Source of the DNA: DATDAH01 sp036525535
GTDB lineage: Bacteria; Actinomycetota; Acidimicrobiia; Acidimicrobiales; DATDAH01
NCBI GenBank assembly: GCA_036525535.1
Contig: DATDAH010000123.1
Location: 1-35,576 of the forward strand
Direction: 5' to 3'
DNA: 35,576 nucleotides
Shown piece after piece: positions 15,045-22,141 of this stretch (the stretch's first letter is position 1; every line of letters begins with the position of its first letter). Position numbers and translations under genes: made by a program. The notes beneath the pieces are model-generated. The model worked only from the letters and a program-made list of their open reading frames with translations. It was not told where the DNA came from and did no database searches.

Positions 15045-16619
15045 ATGACCCGGTCGTTCGCCTTCGCCGATCTGTGGGAGTTGGTGGCCGAGCAGGTGCC
15101 GGACCGGGAAGCGGTGGTCTGCCGTGACCGGCGGCTGACCTACGGGGATCTCGACGAGCGAGCCAACCGGCTGGCCGCCCACTTGCGGGCCAACGGGATC
15201 CGCCCCGGTGACCACGTCGGCGTCTACCTGACGAACGGGACCGAGTACCTGGAGACGATGCTGGCGGCCTACAAGCTGCGGGCCGTCCCGATCAACGTGA
15301 ACTACCGCTACGTCGAAGACGAGCTGCGCTACCTGTTCACCGACGCCGGGGTCCGGGCGGTGGTCCACGACGCCGAGTTCGCGGACCGCATGGCCGCCGT
15401 CCGTGACGACCTGACCGAGCTGGCCGTGGCGTTGGCGGTGGGGGAGGACTACGAGGCCGCGCTGGCCGCCGCCGACCCCGCGCCCGCGTTCGAGGACCGC
15501 AGCAGCGACGACCTCTACATCCTCTACACCGGTGGCACGACCGGCATGCCCAAGGGCGTCGTCTGGCGCCAGGAGGACGCCTTCCACTCCTGCATCGGCG
15601 GCGGGGACCCCGCCCGTCTGCTCGGCGCCATCACCACCCCCGAGGGCATCGTGGAGCGCATCGCCCCGGAGGGGTCGGCCGCCGTCTTCCTGCCGGTGGC
15701 CCCCCTCATGCACGCCGCCGGGCAGTGGACGAGCCTGTCCTGGCTGTTCGCCGGCGGCAAGGTCGTCCTCCTGCCCGGCGCGCTCGAGCCCCACCTCGTC
15801 TGGCGGACCATCGCCGCCGAGGGCGTGCACATGATCACCATCGTGGGCGACGCCGTGGCCCGCCCCCTGCTGGACGCCTGGGACGGGGCCGGCGGCTACG
15901 ACGTCCCGACCCTCTTCACCATCGGGTCGGGTGGGGCGCCGCTCAGCCCCACCCTCCGACGTCGCCTCCAGGAGATCCTGCCCAACCTGTTCCTGGCCGA
16001 CGGCTTCGGCTCGTCGGAGACCGGGGCCCAGGGCACCGCCCGCATGGCCGCCGACTCCGACGCCCGGGCCGCCTTCGCGCCCATGGACGACACGACAGTG
16101 GTCCTCGACGAGGCGCTGCGCCCTGTCGCGGCCGGCTCCGAGACCATTGGCCGGGTGGCCCGCACCGGCCACATACCGCTGCGCTACCACGGGGACCCCG
16201 AGAAGACCGCGGCCACGTTCATCGAACACGACGGGCGCCGCTGGGTCGTCACCGGGGACATGGCCACGGTGGCCGAGGACGGCACGATCAACCTCCTGGG
16301 CCGGGGCTCGGGCTGCATCAACACGGGCGGCGAGAAGGTCTTCCCCGAGGAGGTGGAGTCCGTCCTGCGGGCCCGGTCCGACGTCTACGACGTGCTCGTC
16401 GTCGGCGCGCCCGACGACCGCTGGGGCGAGCGGGTGTCGGCCATCGTCCAGCCCGCCGACGGCACCGAGCCGAGCCCGGACGAGCTCATCGACCACTGCC
16501 GGGCCCACCTGGCGGGCTACAAGGTGCCGAAGGCGGTGACCTTCGTGGACCACGTCGTCCGCTCGCCGGCGGGCAAGCCCGACTACCGGTGGGCCAAGGC
16601 CGTGGTCGCCACCGACTGA
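15045..16619 (+). CDS. Acyl-CoA synthetase, FadD19/FadD17-like
   Basis: This is a 524-residue fatty-acid- or steroid-type CoA ligase. The P-loop is the distinctive LYTGGTTGMPKGVVWRQED (about residues 160-178); GG replaces the usual SG and WRQED follows, as in mycobacterial FadD19 and relatives. Further motifs are DGFGSSETG (A5), RWVVTGDMA (A7), LLGRGSGCINTGGEKVFPEEVE (A8, in two parts) and the terminal catalytic Lys in SPAGKPDYRW. FadD19 activates C24 steroid side-chain acids, so a sterol- or bile-acid-like substrate is possible, but this is a family-level guess. All motifs are complete. The gene converges on the membrane phosphatase/sulfatase-like gene, with hairpins in the 80-base gap. Confidence 0.9.
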   Translation: MTRSFAFADLWELVAEQVPDREAVVCRDRRLTYGDLDERANRLAAHLRANGIRPGDHVGVYLTNGTEYLETMLAAYKLRAVPINVNYRYVEDELRYLFTDAGVRAVVHDAEFADRMAAVRDDLTELAVALAVGEDYEAALAAADPAPAFEDRSSDDLYILYTGGTTGMPKGVVWRQEDAFHSCIGGGDPARLLGAITTPEGIVERIAPEGSAAVFLPVAPLMHAAGQWTSLSWLFAGGKVVLLPGALEPHLVWRTIAAEGVHMITIVGDAVARPLLDAWDGAGGYDVPTLFTIGSGGAPLSPTLRRRLQEILPNLFLADGFGSSETGAQGTARMAADSDARAAFAPMDDTTVVLDEALRPVAAGSETIGRVARTGHIPLRYHGDPEKTAATFIEHDGRRWVVTGDMATVAEDGTINLLGRGSGCINTGGEKVFPEEVESVLRARSDVYDVLVVGAPDDRWGERVSAIVQPADGTEPSPDELIDHCRAHLAGYKVPKAVTFVDHVVRSPAGKPDYRWAKAVVATD

Positions 16620-16655
16620 AAGCGCTCGCCCTCGCCGGTTTCTGGGCACCCGAGG

Positions 16656-16673
16656 CTTGTGGAGGGCCACGAG
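16656..16673. terminator. Hairpin between convergent genes
   Basis: CTTGTGG (16656-16662) pairs with CCACGAG (16667-16673) with one G-U wobble and a 4-base loop. An outer imperfect repeat (16635-16645 with 16683-16693, 8 of 11 positions) encloses it. The position between two convergent stops fits a bidirectional terminator. Confidence 0.5.
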
Positions 16674-16699
16674 TTCCAGGTTCCAGAACGGGGTGTGGG

Positions 16700-18772
16700 T
16701 CACCCGGCGCGGTGGATCGTCAGGTCGTTGAAGCCGTCGACCAGGAGCGACGGGTCGACGATGGCGGCGAAGCGGCCGGGACCGTCGCCGTCGTCGTAGG
16801 TGTCGACCACCGCGGCGATCGTCCCGTTCACCGCCACGGCCACCCGGCCCACGTCGTCGTCCACCTGGCCGGCCACGACCGCGGGCACCACTGGGTCGCT
16901 CAGGTCGACGTCGAGAAAGGGCCCGAGGCCGTCGATCTGGGCCTCCAGCTGGGGCCCGACGGCGGGCCGACCGACCCGCTGCGGCTCGGGCCCGGCCGCC
17001 CACCAGCGGTCCGGCCCGCTGCCGACCAGCACCGAATCCACGCCGAGGGCCAACACGTGATCGAGGTCGGCGGCGACGGGAACCGGTGCGTCGAGGTGGA
17101 AGGTGGCGAACGACGACCCCGCCACGTGGACGAAGTCCCGCTCCGGGTCAGGTGAGGCCTCCGGGGAGAGGGCCTCGCCGTCGACCGTCCACGGCAGGTC
17201 GATGCCGAGACGATCGGCCATGGTCGGCAGCACGTCGATGGTCTGGGCCGGGAGGTCGCTCACCTCGCCGTCGGCCTGTCCCGGGGCCTTGATGAGCAGG
17301 GGGACCCAGAGCAGCTCGGGTTGCGCGGCCTCGTCGATGGGCTCGATCCCGAGCCCCCGCACCGGCCCGCCGGGCTGGAAGGCGATGCCGTGGTCGGAGG
17401 TGACGACGATGAGGGTGTCGTCGTAGAGCCCGGTCCTGCGGAGTCGGTGGAGGACATCGCCCAGCAGGCGGTCCACCCGGGCCACCTCGAGCTGGAGGCG
17501 CTGACGGTCGAGCCGGGCCGGGGGCTCGGCCGCGGCCCGCCGGTCGCCGCCCGGCTCCCCGTCCTCCCGCGGCGAGATCATCCGGAGGGCCGGGTCGGCT
17601 TCGTAGCGACGGCCGTCGGGCAGATCCAGGTAGGGCGTGTGCGGCTCCAACAGGTGCAGGAAGTGGACCGTCGGGTCCTCGCCGGCCCGGATGCCCCGCA
17701 GGAAGCGGTTGACGCTCGCGGGTCGGGGGTCCAAGAGGTCCTCGAAGCGCTGGTCCTCGGCCCCCTCCCTGGCCCGCTCCACGGCCTCCGTGGGCTCGAC
17801 GAACACGTCGGTCTCCGGCCCGCTCTGGTCGCCGGGCGTCAGCCGATCCACGAAGACCTCCCGGGCTTCGGCCAGGAGGTCGGTCACGTCCGCCACCGGT
17901 CCCCGGCCCGACCTACCGCCGGCTGTGGCACACAGCGACGTCGGACAGAGGCGGGTGATCCTCTCGGTGACGTCGAGGTCGTAGTTCCCGCCAAGGAGGG
18001 TGAACAGGTTCTCGGGATGGGTGGTGGTGTCGGCCGTGTCGCCCTCCTCGGGGAGGTTGCCCGTGAGCAGGGCGGGGACGGCGAAGTTGGTCAGGTTGGC
18101 CACCGTCGTCGTGTCCCGGTACCAGGTCGAGTCGCCGGCCAGCGCCGCCACGTTCGGGTAGAGGTCCGCGTCGATCGTCCCGTCGCTCCGGACGATCGAC
18201 GCCAGCGGCCACTCGTCGAACACGAGCATCACCACCGGCGGCGGGTCCGCGGAGCCGAAGGCGCCAAGGTCGGCCGGGTCGACGTCGCCGCCCTGCACCA
18301 GGCCACTCACCGGTGAGCTGAAGAGGAACAGGGCCAGGAAGACCAGGGGGGCAGGGGCGAGCCAGGACGCCCACAGACCGACGTCCGACCAGTGACGGTG
18401 GGCCAACGCGGCACCGGTCCCGGCGGCGACCGCCAGGGCCAGAGCCAGCGCCAGCGCGGCATCGGCGCTGACGGCGATCTGGAGGGCGAGGAGTCCGACG
18501 AGCAGGCCGACGGCGTCGCTCTGGGCGATTCGACGCCTCCGGTCACTTCCCCAGCCGATGAGCTGGGTCAGCGCCCAGAGGACGAGCGGCGGGGCGAGCA
18601 CGATGACCACGGCGAAGACGACGATGTCCCGGCTCGACGAGCCCTGGAACACGAAGTAGTCGGGGGCGTCGCCGAACACGGCGAGCAGGGGCTGGGCGAC
18701 GGCCAGCCCACTGAGCCCGAGCAGCTCCAGGAACGGCCGCAGGCGGCGACTCGATGGTGACTCGGGCTCCAC
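16700..18772 (-). CDS. Membrane alkaline-phosphatase-superfamily enzyme (sulfatase-fold phosphotransferase-like)
   Basis: This is a 690-residue protein with several N-terminal hydrophobic helices (within residues about 15-165) followed by an extracytoplasmic sulfatase-fold domain. Metal-site motifs are Asp186 in MLVFDEWP, His in LLEPHTPY and Asp460-His461 in VVTSDHG. The nucleophile position, aligned by spacing to the CxPSRxxLLTG motif of sulfatases, reads TNFAVPALLTG with Thr228. Sulfatases need Cys or Ser there for formylglycine. A Thr is used by lipoteichoic-acid-synthase and phosphoethanolamine-transferase relatives. A phosphoglycerol- or phospho-group transferase acting on envelope glycans is therefore more likely than a sulfatase. 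GTG 18772 is chosen because it precedes the first helix at short distance behind TAAGGT. Confidence 0.78.
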   Translation of the reverse strand: MEPESPSSRRLRPFLELLGLSGLAVAQPLLAVFGDAPDYFVFQGSSSRDIVVFAVVIVLAPPLVLWALTQLIGWGSDRRRRIAQSDAVGLLVGLLALQIAVSADAALALALALAVAAGTGAALAHRHWSDVGLWASWLAPAPLVFLALFLFSSPVSGLVQGGDVDPADLGAFGSADPPPVVMLVFDEWPLASIVRSDGTIDADLYPNVAALAGDSTWYRDTTTVANLTNFAVPALLTGNLPEEGDTADTTTHPENLFTLLGGNYDLDVTERITRLCPTSLCATAGGRSGRGPVADVTDLLAEAREVFVDRLTPGDQSGPETDVFVEPTEAVERAREGAEDQRFEDLLDPRPASVNRFLRGIRAGEDPTVHFLHLLEPHTPYLDLPDGRRYEADPALRMISPREDGEPGGDRRAAAEPPARLDRQRLQLEVARVDRLLGDVLHRLRRTGLYDDTLIVVTSDHGIAFQPGGPVRGLGIEPIDEAAQPELLWVPLLIKAPGQADGEVSDLPAQTIDVLPTMADRLGIDLPWTVDGEALSPEASPDPERDFVHVAGSSFATFHLDAPVPVAADLDHVLALGVDSVLVGSGPDRWWAAGPEPQRVGRPAVGPQLEAQIDGLGPFLDVDLSDPVVPAVVAGQVDDDVGRVAVAVNGTIAAVVDTYDDGDGPGRFAAIVDPSLLVDGFNDLTIHRAG

Positions 18773-18782
18773 GGCCCGGCGG

Positions 18783-18788
18783 ACCTTA
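18783..18788 (-). promoter_or_regulatory. Putative -10 element (TAAGGT) of the membrane phosphatase-like gene
   Basis: Read on the minus strand, TAAGGT ends 10 bases before GTG 18772. This would give a leader of only a few bases. No Shine-Dalgarno is visible. Confidence 0.4.
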
Positions 18789-18852
18789 CTGGCCGCCTGA
18801 CCGCCGACGGCCTCGGTCCGGCCTGGTCATCGACCTCGAGCCCAGTGCCGGA

Positions 18853-19113
18853 TCAGCCGCCCGACAAGGCCTGCATCAGGGTGACCTCGCCGGCGCCGGT
18901 GACCGGGGTGTCGAGGTCCCGGACCGAGTCCTGGTCGACGAACACCTTCATGTGAGGGCGGAGCTGGTGCTGCTCGTCCACCACCCGGAAGCGGAGTCCG
19001 GGGAACTGACGGTCGAGGTCGGCCAGGAGCTCGGCCACCGTCGTGCCCTCGGCGGTGACGGCCGACTGCTCGCCGGTGTAGGACCGCAGCGGGGTGGGGA
19101 TGCGGACCCGCAT
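18853..19113 (-). CDS. MoaD/ThiS-family sulfur carrier-like protein
   Basis: This is an 86-residue beta-grasp protein. It has the pattern of the family: an N-terminal strand MRVRIPTPLR, the helix TTVAELLADLDRQFPGL (about 24-40), the strand MKVFVDQ and the obligate C-terminal Gly-Gly in LMQALSGG. In MoaD, ThiS and CysO this tail is adenylated and thiocarboxylated to donate sulfur. The ATG overlaps the stop codon of the upstream beta-propeller gene by one base (TGATG on the minus strand), so translation is coupled. No E1-like activating enzyme or molybdopterin/thiazole gene is in the window. The start is set by this overlap; a longer in-frame start upstream would lie inside the propeller gene. 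Confidence 0.85.
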   Translation of the reverse strand: MRVRIPTPLRSYTGEQSAVTAEGTTVAELLADLDRQFPGLRFRVVDEQHQLRPHMKVFVDQDSVRDLDTPVTGAGEVTLMQALSGG

Positions 19114-20237
19114 CACGCCGCGGGCCGGCCGGTCTCCACGCTGTAGATCTCGGGCAGGTGCTCCAGGATGCGGTCCCACGAGTCGCCCTCGTCGGCGCTG
19201 GCCCACACCTCGCCGCTGGTCGTGCCGAAGTAGACGCCGACGGGATCGGCCTCGTCGGTGGTCATGGCCTGGCGCTTGACCGTGAACCACGCCGTCTCCG
19301 GCAGGCCGTTGTCCTGGCGGGTCCAGTGGGCGCCGGCGTCGCGGGTGATGAACGCCGCCGGCCGGCCGTCGGGGCTGGTCCGGGGCCAGACGTCGGTGCC
19401 GTCCATCGGGAAGACCCAGGCCGTGTCCGGGTCGCGGGGGTGGAGCTCGACGGGGAACCCGATGTCACCGACCTCGGTGGGCATGTTGTCGCCGATGCGC
19501 TCCCACTTCGTCCCCGGTCGGTCGAGGCGGTAGATGCCGCAGTGGTTCTGGTGGTACAGCCGGTCGGGATCGGCGGGGTGCATGCGCAGGCAGTGCGGAT
19601 CGTGGCCGTAGTCGGCGTCGGGTTCGGGCAGGAAGACGGCGTCGACGTCCTGGTTCAGGGTGGACCAGTCGTTGCCCCCGTCGGTGCTCTCGAAGATCCC
19701 GCCCGCGGACAGCCCGAGGTAGAGGTGGTCCGGGTCGCGGGGGTCGACGATCACCGAGTGCAGCATCGAGCCGTCCGGGGTGTTCTCCTCGGGGTACTCC
19801 GACCAGGTCTCCCACATCGGGTGGTCGTTCCAGCCGTCGACCGGGGCCCACGTGTCGCCCCCGTCCTCCGTGCGGAACAGGCCCTGGGGCGAGCCGCCGG
19901 CGTACCAGACGCCCGGCTGCTCGGCATGGCCGGGCGTCAGCCAGAAGACCGCCCGCAGACTGCGGGCCAGGCGCTCGCCCGAGGTGAACGCCGGGGGACG
20001 GGCCGCCTCGGCCCACGTGGCGCCGGCGTCGGTCGAACGCATGACCGTCGGGCCGAGGTGGCCCGTGCGCATGGCCAGGAGCAGGGTGCGGCCGTCGCGG
20101 GGGTCGAGCACGGCGTGCTGGACGATGTGGCCCAGGAAGTGCGGCCCGTCGACCGCCCAGTTCCGGCGGTCGTCGGCGGCGGTCAGGATCCAGGCCCCCT
20201 TCCGGGTGCCCACGAACAGGCTGGTCGTGTCGGTCAT
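19113..20237 (-). CDS. Asp-box (BNR/sialidase-like) beta-propeller protein
   Basis: This is a 374-residue protein with at least five Asp-box motifs (S/T-x-D-x-G-x-x-W): STDAGATW (68-75), TEDGGDTW (123-130), STDGGNDW (184-191), TRDAGAHW (298-305) and SADEGDSW (347-354). These mark a sialidase/Vps10-type beta-propeller. No signal peptide is seen, so it is probably cytoplasmic, and the sialidase Arg triad is not evident. A true glycosidase role should not be assumed. A His/Cys-rich patch, GHDPHCLRMH (211-220) with HQNHC (229-233), could bind metal. The start at ATG 20237 is chosen over an in-frame ATG at 20255 because TACCGT ends 7 bases before it. It is coupled to the MoaD/ThiS-like gene downstream and divergent from the cupin. 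Confidence 0.83.
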   Translation of the reverse strand: MTDTTSLFVGTRKGAWILTAADDRRNWAVDGPHFLGHIVQHAVLDPRDGRTLLLAMRTGHLGPTVMRSTDAGATWAEAARPPAFTSGERLARSLRAVFWLTPGHAEQPGVWYAGGSPQGLFRTEDGGDTWAPVDGWNDHPMWETWSEYPEENTPDGSMLHSVIVDPRDPDHLYLGLSAGGIFESTDGGNDWSTLNQDVDAVFLPEPDADYGHDPHCLRMHPADPDRLYHQNHCGIYRLDRPGTKWERIGDNMPTEVGDIGFPVELHPRDPDTAWVFPMDGTDVWPRTSPDGRPAAFITRDAGAHWTRQDNGLPETAWFTVKRQAMTTDEADPVGVYFGTTSGEVWASADEGDSWDRILEHLPEIYSVETGRPAA

Positions 20238-20244
20238 GGCCGCG

Positions 20245-20250
20245 ACGGTA
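20245..20250 (-). promoter_or_regulatory. Putative -10 element (TACCGT) of the beta-propeller/MoaD operon
   Basis: Read on the minus strand, TACCGT ends 7 bases before ATG 20237, the distance expected for a leaderless transcript. It overlaps the codons that a longer start at 20255 would use, which argues for 20237. Confidence 0.5.
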
Positions 20251-20313
20251 GTCATGGCGATTGGACCCCGCCGGGCCGTCGGACTCATCGGTCCGTGGCA
20301 CGATCGGAGGCAC

Positions 20314-20853
20314 ATGACCCGACCCGAGAACCCCCGCATCGACCATCTGAGCGCCCGGTTCACCCACCTGGAGGCGGAGGACCCGCCGTGGATCGCGGTC
20401 CGGAGCCAGACCAACCGTGACGGCTCCGAGTCCCACGTCTGGGAGCGCTGGATCGCCTTCTCGACCGAGCCTCTCTACCTGGCCCTGTTCGCCCGGTGGG
20501 ACCCGGGGATGATCGTGCGCCGCCACGGTCACCACAGCCCGCACACGCTCCTCGTGTTGGAGGGCAACGTGTCCTGTGACGGGGCCGAGTGCGGGCCGGG
20601 GACCCACATCGAGCTGCCCCACGGCGCCAGCTTCGGGCCCTTCGTCGCCGGCCCGGACGGGCTGGTGGCCTACGAGGTGATGATGGGCGATCCCCGTTCG
20701 TGGAGCGACGAGCCCGAGGCCATGGCCGCCGTGCTGGCCGAGCACGGCGTGACCCCGCTGCCCGACCCGCCCATCGAGCTGCCCGCCGGCCTCGAGGACC
20801 TGCGGGCCGTGTTCAGCGCGGGGACCGGTCCGGCCACCGACGCGACAGACTGA
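20314..20853 (+). CDS. Cupin-domain protein
   Basis: This is a 179-residue protein with one cupin barrel. The first cupin motif is visible as RRHGHHSPHTLLVLEGNV (His cluster for metal), and the second as GPGTHIELPHGASFGP. The region before the barrel (SHVWERWIAFSTEPLYLALFARW) forms its first strands. Such small cupins bind a divalent metal and may be dioxygenases, isomerases or ligand sensors; the substrate is unknown. The ATG follows CGGAGG by 3 bases, closer than usual, but it is the only good start. It ends 5 bases before the amidohydrolase ATG, so the two genes are almost certainly co-transcribed and may act in one small-molecule pathway. Confidence 0.82.
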   Translation: MTRPENPRIDHLSARFTHLEAEDPPWIAVRSQTNRDGSESHVWERWIAFSTEPLYLALFARWDPGMIVRRHGHHSPHTLLVLEGNVSCDGAECGPGTHIELPHGASFGPFVAGPDGLVAYEVMMGDPRSWSDEPEAMAAVLAEHGVTPLPDPPIELPAGLEDLRAVFSAGTGPATDATD

Positions 20854-20858
20854 CGGCC

Positions 20859-22079
20859 ATGGGCGTCACCCCGGACGAAGCCGACCTCCCGCTGATCATC
20901 TCCGTCGACGACCACGTCATGGAGCCCAAGGACCTGTGGCAGCGGGAGCTGCCCGAGTCGATGCGGGAGCGAGGGCCCAAGGTGGTCACCGAGCAGATCA
21001 AGCTCGAGTTCACCGGCGGCCACTACGGCTTCAGTCGCAACGACCCCGACGGCAGCTGGTGTGACCTGTGGATCTTCGACGACCTGGTCGTGCCCACCGG
21101 TCTGCTCCACGCCCCGGCGGGGATGCCTCGGGACGAGCAACGGAACGTGCCCGCCACCTACGACGACTTCCGCAAGGGCACGTGGGACCAGACCGAGCGC
21201 CTGGCCGACATGACGCTCAACCACGTGGAGGCGGCCATCAACTTCCCCAACGTCTTCCCGCGGTTCGCCGGGCAGGGCTTCCTGGAGCGGGAGGACAAGG
21301 ACCTCGCCCTCGCCTGCCTGCGCATCTACAACGACTGGATGATCGACGAGTGGTCGGGGGGCGCCGGTCGCGGTCGGCTGATCCCCCTCACCCTCGTTCC
21401 CCTGTGGGACCCGGCGCTGGCCGCCGAGGAGGTCCGGCGTTGCGCGGCCAAGGGCAGCTACGCCGTGGCCTTCACCGAGAACCCGTCCAAGCTCGGCCTG
21501 CCGTCCATGTACACGGGGGAGTGGGACGTGCTCTGGTCGACCTGCGAGGAGACGGCGAGCACGGTGTCGATGCACATCGGCTCGTCGTCGTCGATGCCGA
21601 CCACCTCGCCGGACGCGCCGCTCGCCACCTCGATGTCGCTCTACGCCCAGAACGCCCAGGGCTCGCTGGCCGACTGGGTCTTCTCGGGGACCCTGGAGCG
21701 CCACCCCGACCTGAAAATCGCCTACGCCGAGAGCCAGGTGGGCTGGATGCCGTTCCAGCTCGAGCGCATGGACGCCGTGTGGGCCGACGGTCGGGGCGGC
21801 GTCGGGGGCCCGGTGTTGCCCAGCGAGCAGGTGAAGGGCCGGGTCTACGGCTGCGTGTTCGACGACCTGGTCGGGCTCAAGGCCCGCCACGACGTCGGGC
21901 TCAGCCAGATCCTGTTCGAGACCGACTTCCCGCACTCCGACGGCACCTTCCCACACTCCCGCAAGGTCGCCCACGGCCTCTTCGCCGCCGCCGGCATGGA
22001 TGCCGACGAGTGCTACGCCGTGCTCCGGGGCAACGCCATCGAGGCCTACGGTCTCGCCCGCTTCGGCCTCACCGCCTGA
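20859..22079 (+). CDS. Amidohydrolase-2 family metal-dependent hydrolase/decarboxylase
   Basis: This is a 406-residue TIM-barrel enzyme of the amidohydrolase-related (PF04909) type. Expected metal-site features are the N-terminal D-x-H in IISVDDHVMEP, a mid-barrel His in VSMHIGSSSS and the C-terminal Asp in LFETDFPHSDGTFPHS. Family members hydrolyse or decarboxylate aromatic and cyclic carboxylates, for example ACMSD-like enzymes; actinobacteria carry many of unknown substrate. It follows the cupin gene with a 5-base gap. The pairing of a possible cupin dioxygenase with an amidohydrolase suggests ring-cleavage or side-chain catabolism, which is inference. The gene ends just before a very strong hairpin. 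Confidence 0.88.
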   Translation: MGVTPDEADLPLIISVDDHVMEPKDLWQRELPESMRERGPKVVTEQIKLEFTGGHYGFSRNDPDGSWCDLWIFDDLVVPTGLLHAPAGMPRDEQRNVPATYDDFRKGTWDQTERLADMTLNHVEAAINFPNVFPRFAGQGFLEREDKDLALACLRIYNDWMIDEWSGGAGRGRLIPLTLVPLWDPALAAEEVRRCAAKGSYAVAFTENPSKLGLPSMYTGEWDVLWSTCEETASTVSMHIGSSSSMPTTSPDAPLATSMSLYAQNAQGSLADWVFSGTLERHPDLKIAYAESQVGWMPFQLERMDAVWADGRGGVGGPVLPSEQVKGRVYGCVFDDLVGLKARHDVGLSQILFETDFPHSDGTFPHSRKVAHGLFAAAGMDADECYAVLRGNAIEAYGLARFGLTA

Positions 22080-22084
22080 CCCTT

Positions 22085-22136
22085 CGAACTTGCGCCCGTC
22101 GCACCACCGATCCGTGGTGCGAGCGGCGCAAGTTCG
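22085..22136. terminator. Strong bidirectional hairpin terminator
   Basis: Arms 22085-22107 and 22114-22136 are complementary at 21 of 23 positions with a 6-base loop (CGATCC). The outer 12 bases (CGAACTTGCGCC) and inner 9 bases (TCGCACCAC) pair perfectly; only two central positions mismatch. It fills the gap between two convergent stop codons (22079 and 22142). Confidence 0.8.
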
Positions 22137-22141
22137 GGTGG

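Noticed and set aside
19113..19290. Longer form of the MoaD/ThiS-like protein starting at 19290
   Set aside because: The extra residues overlap the propeller coding region in another frame and are low-complexity. The TGATG overlap and the beta-grasp N-terminus fix the start at 19113.
19113..20237. Calling the beta-propeller a sialidase
   Set aside because: Asp boxes mark the fold only. No signal peptide and no evident Arg triad were seen, so enzyme activity is not supported.
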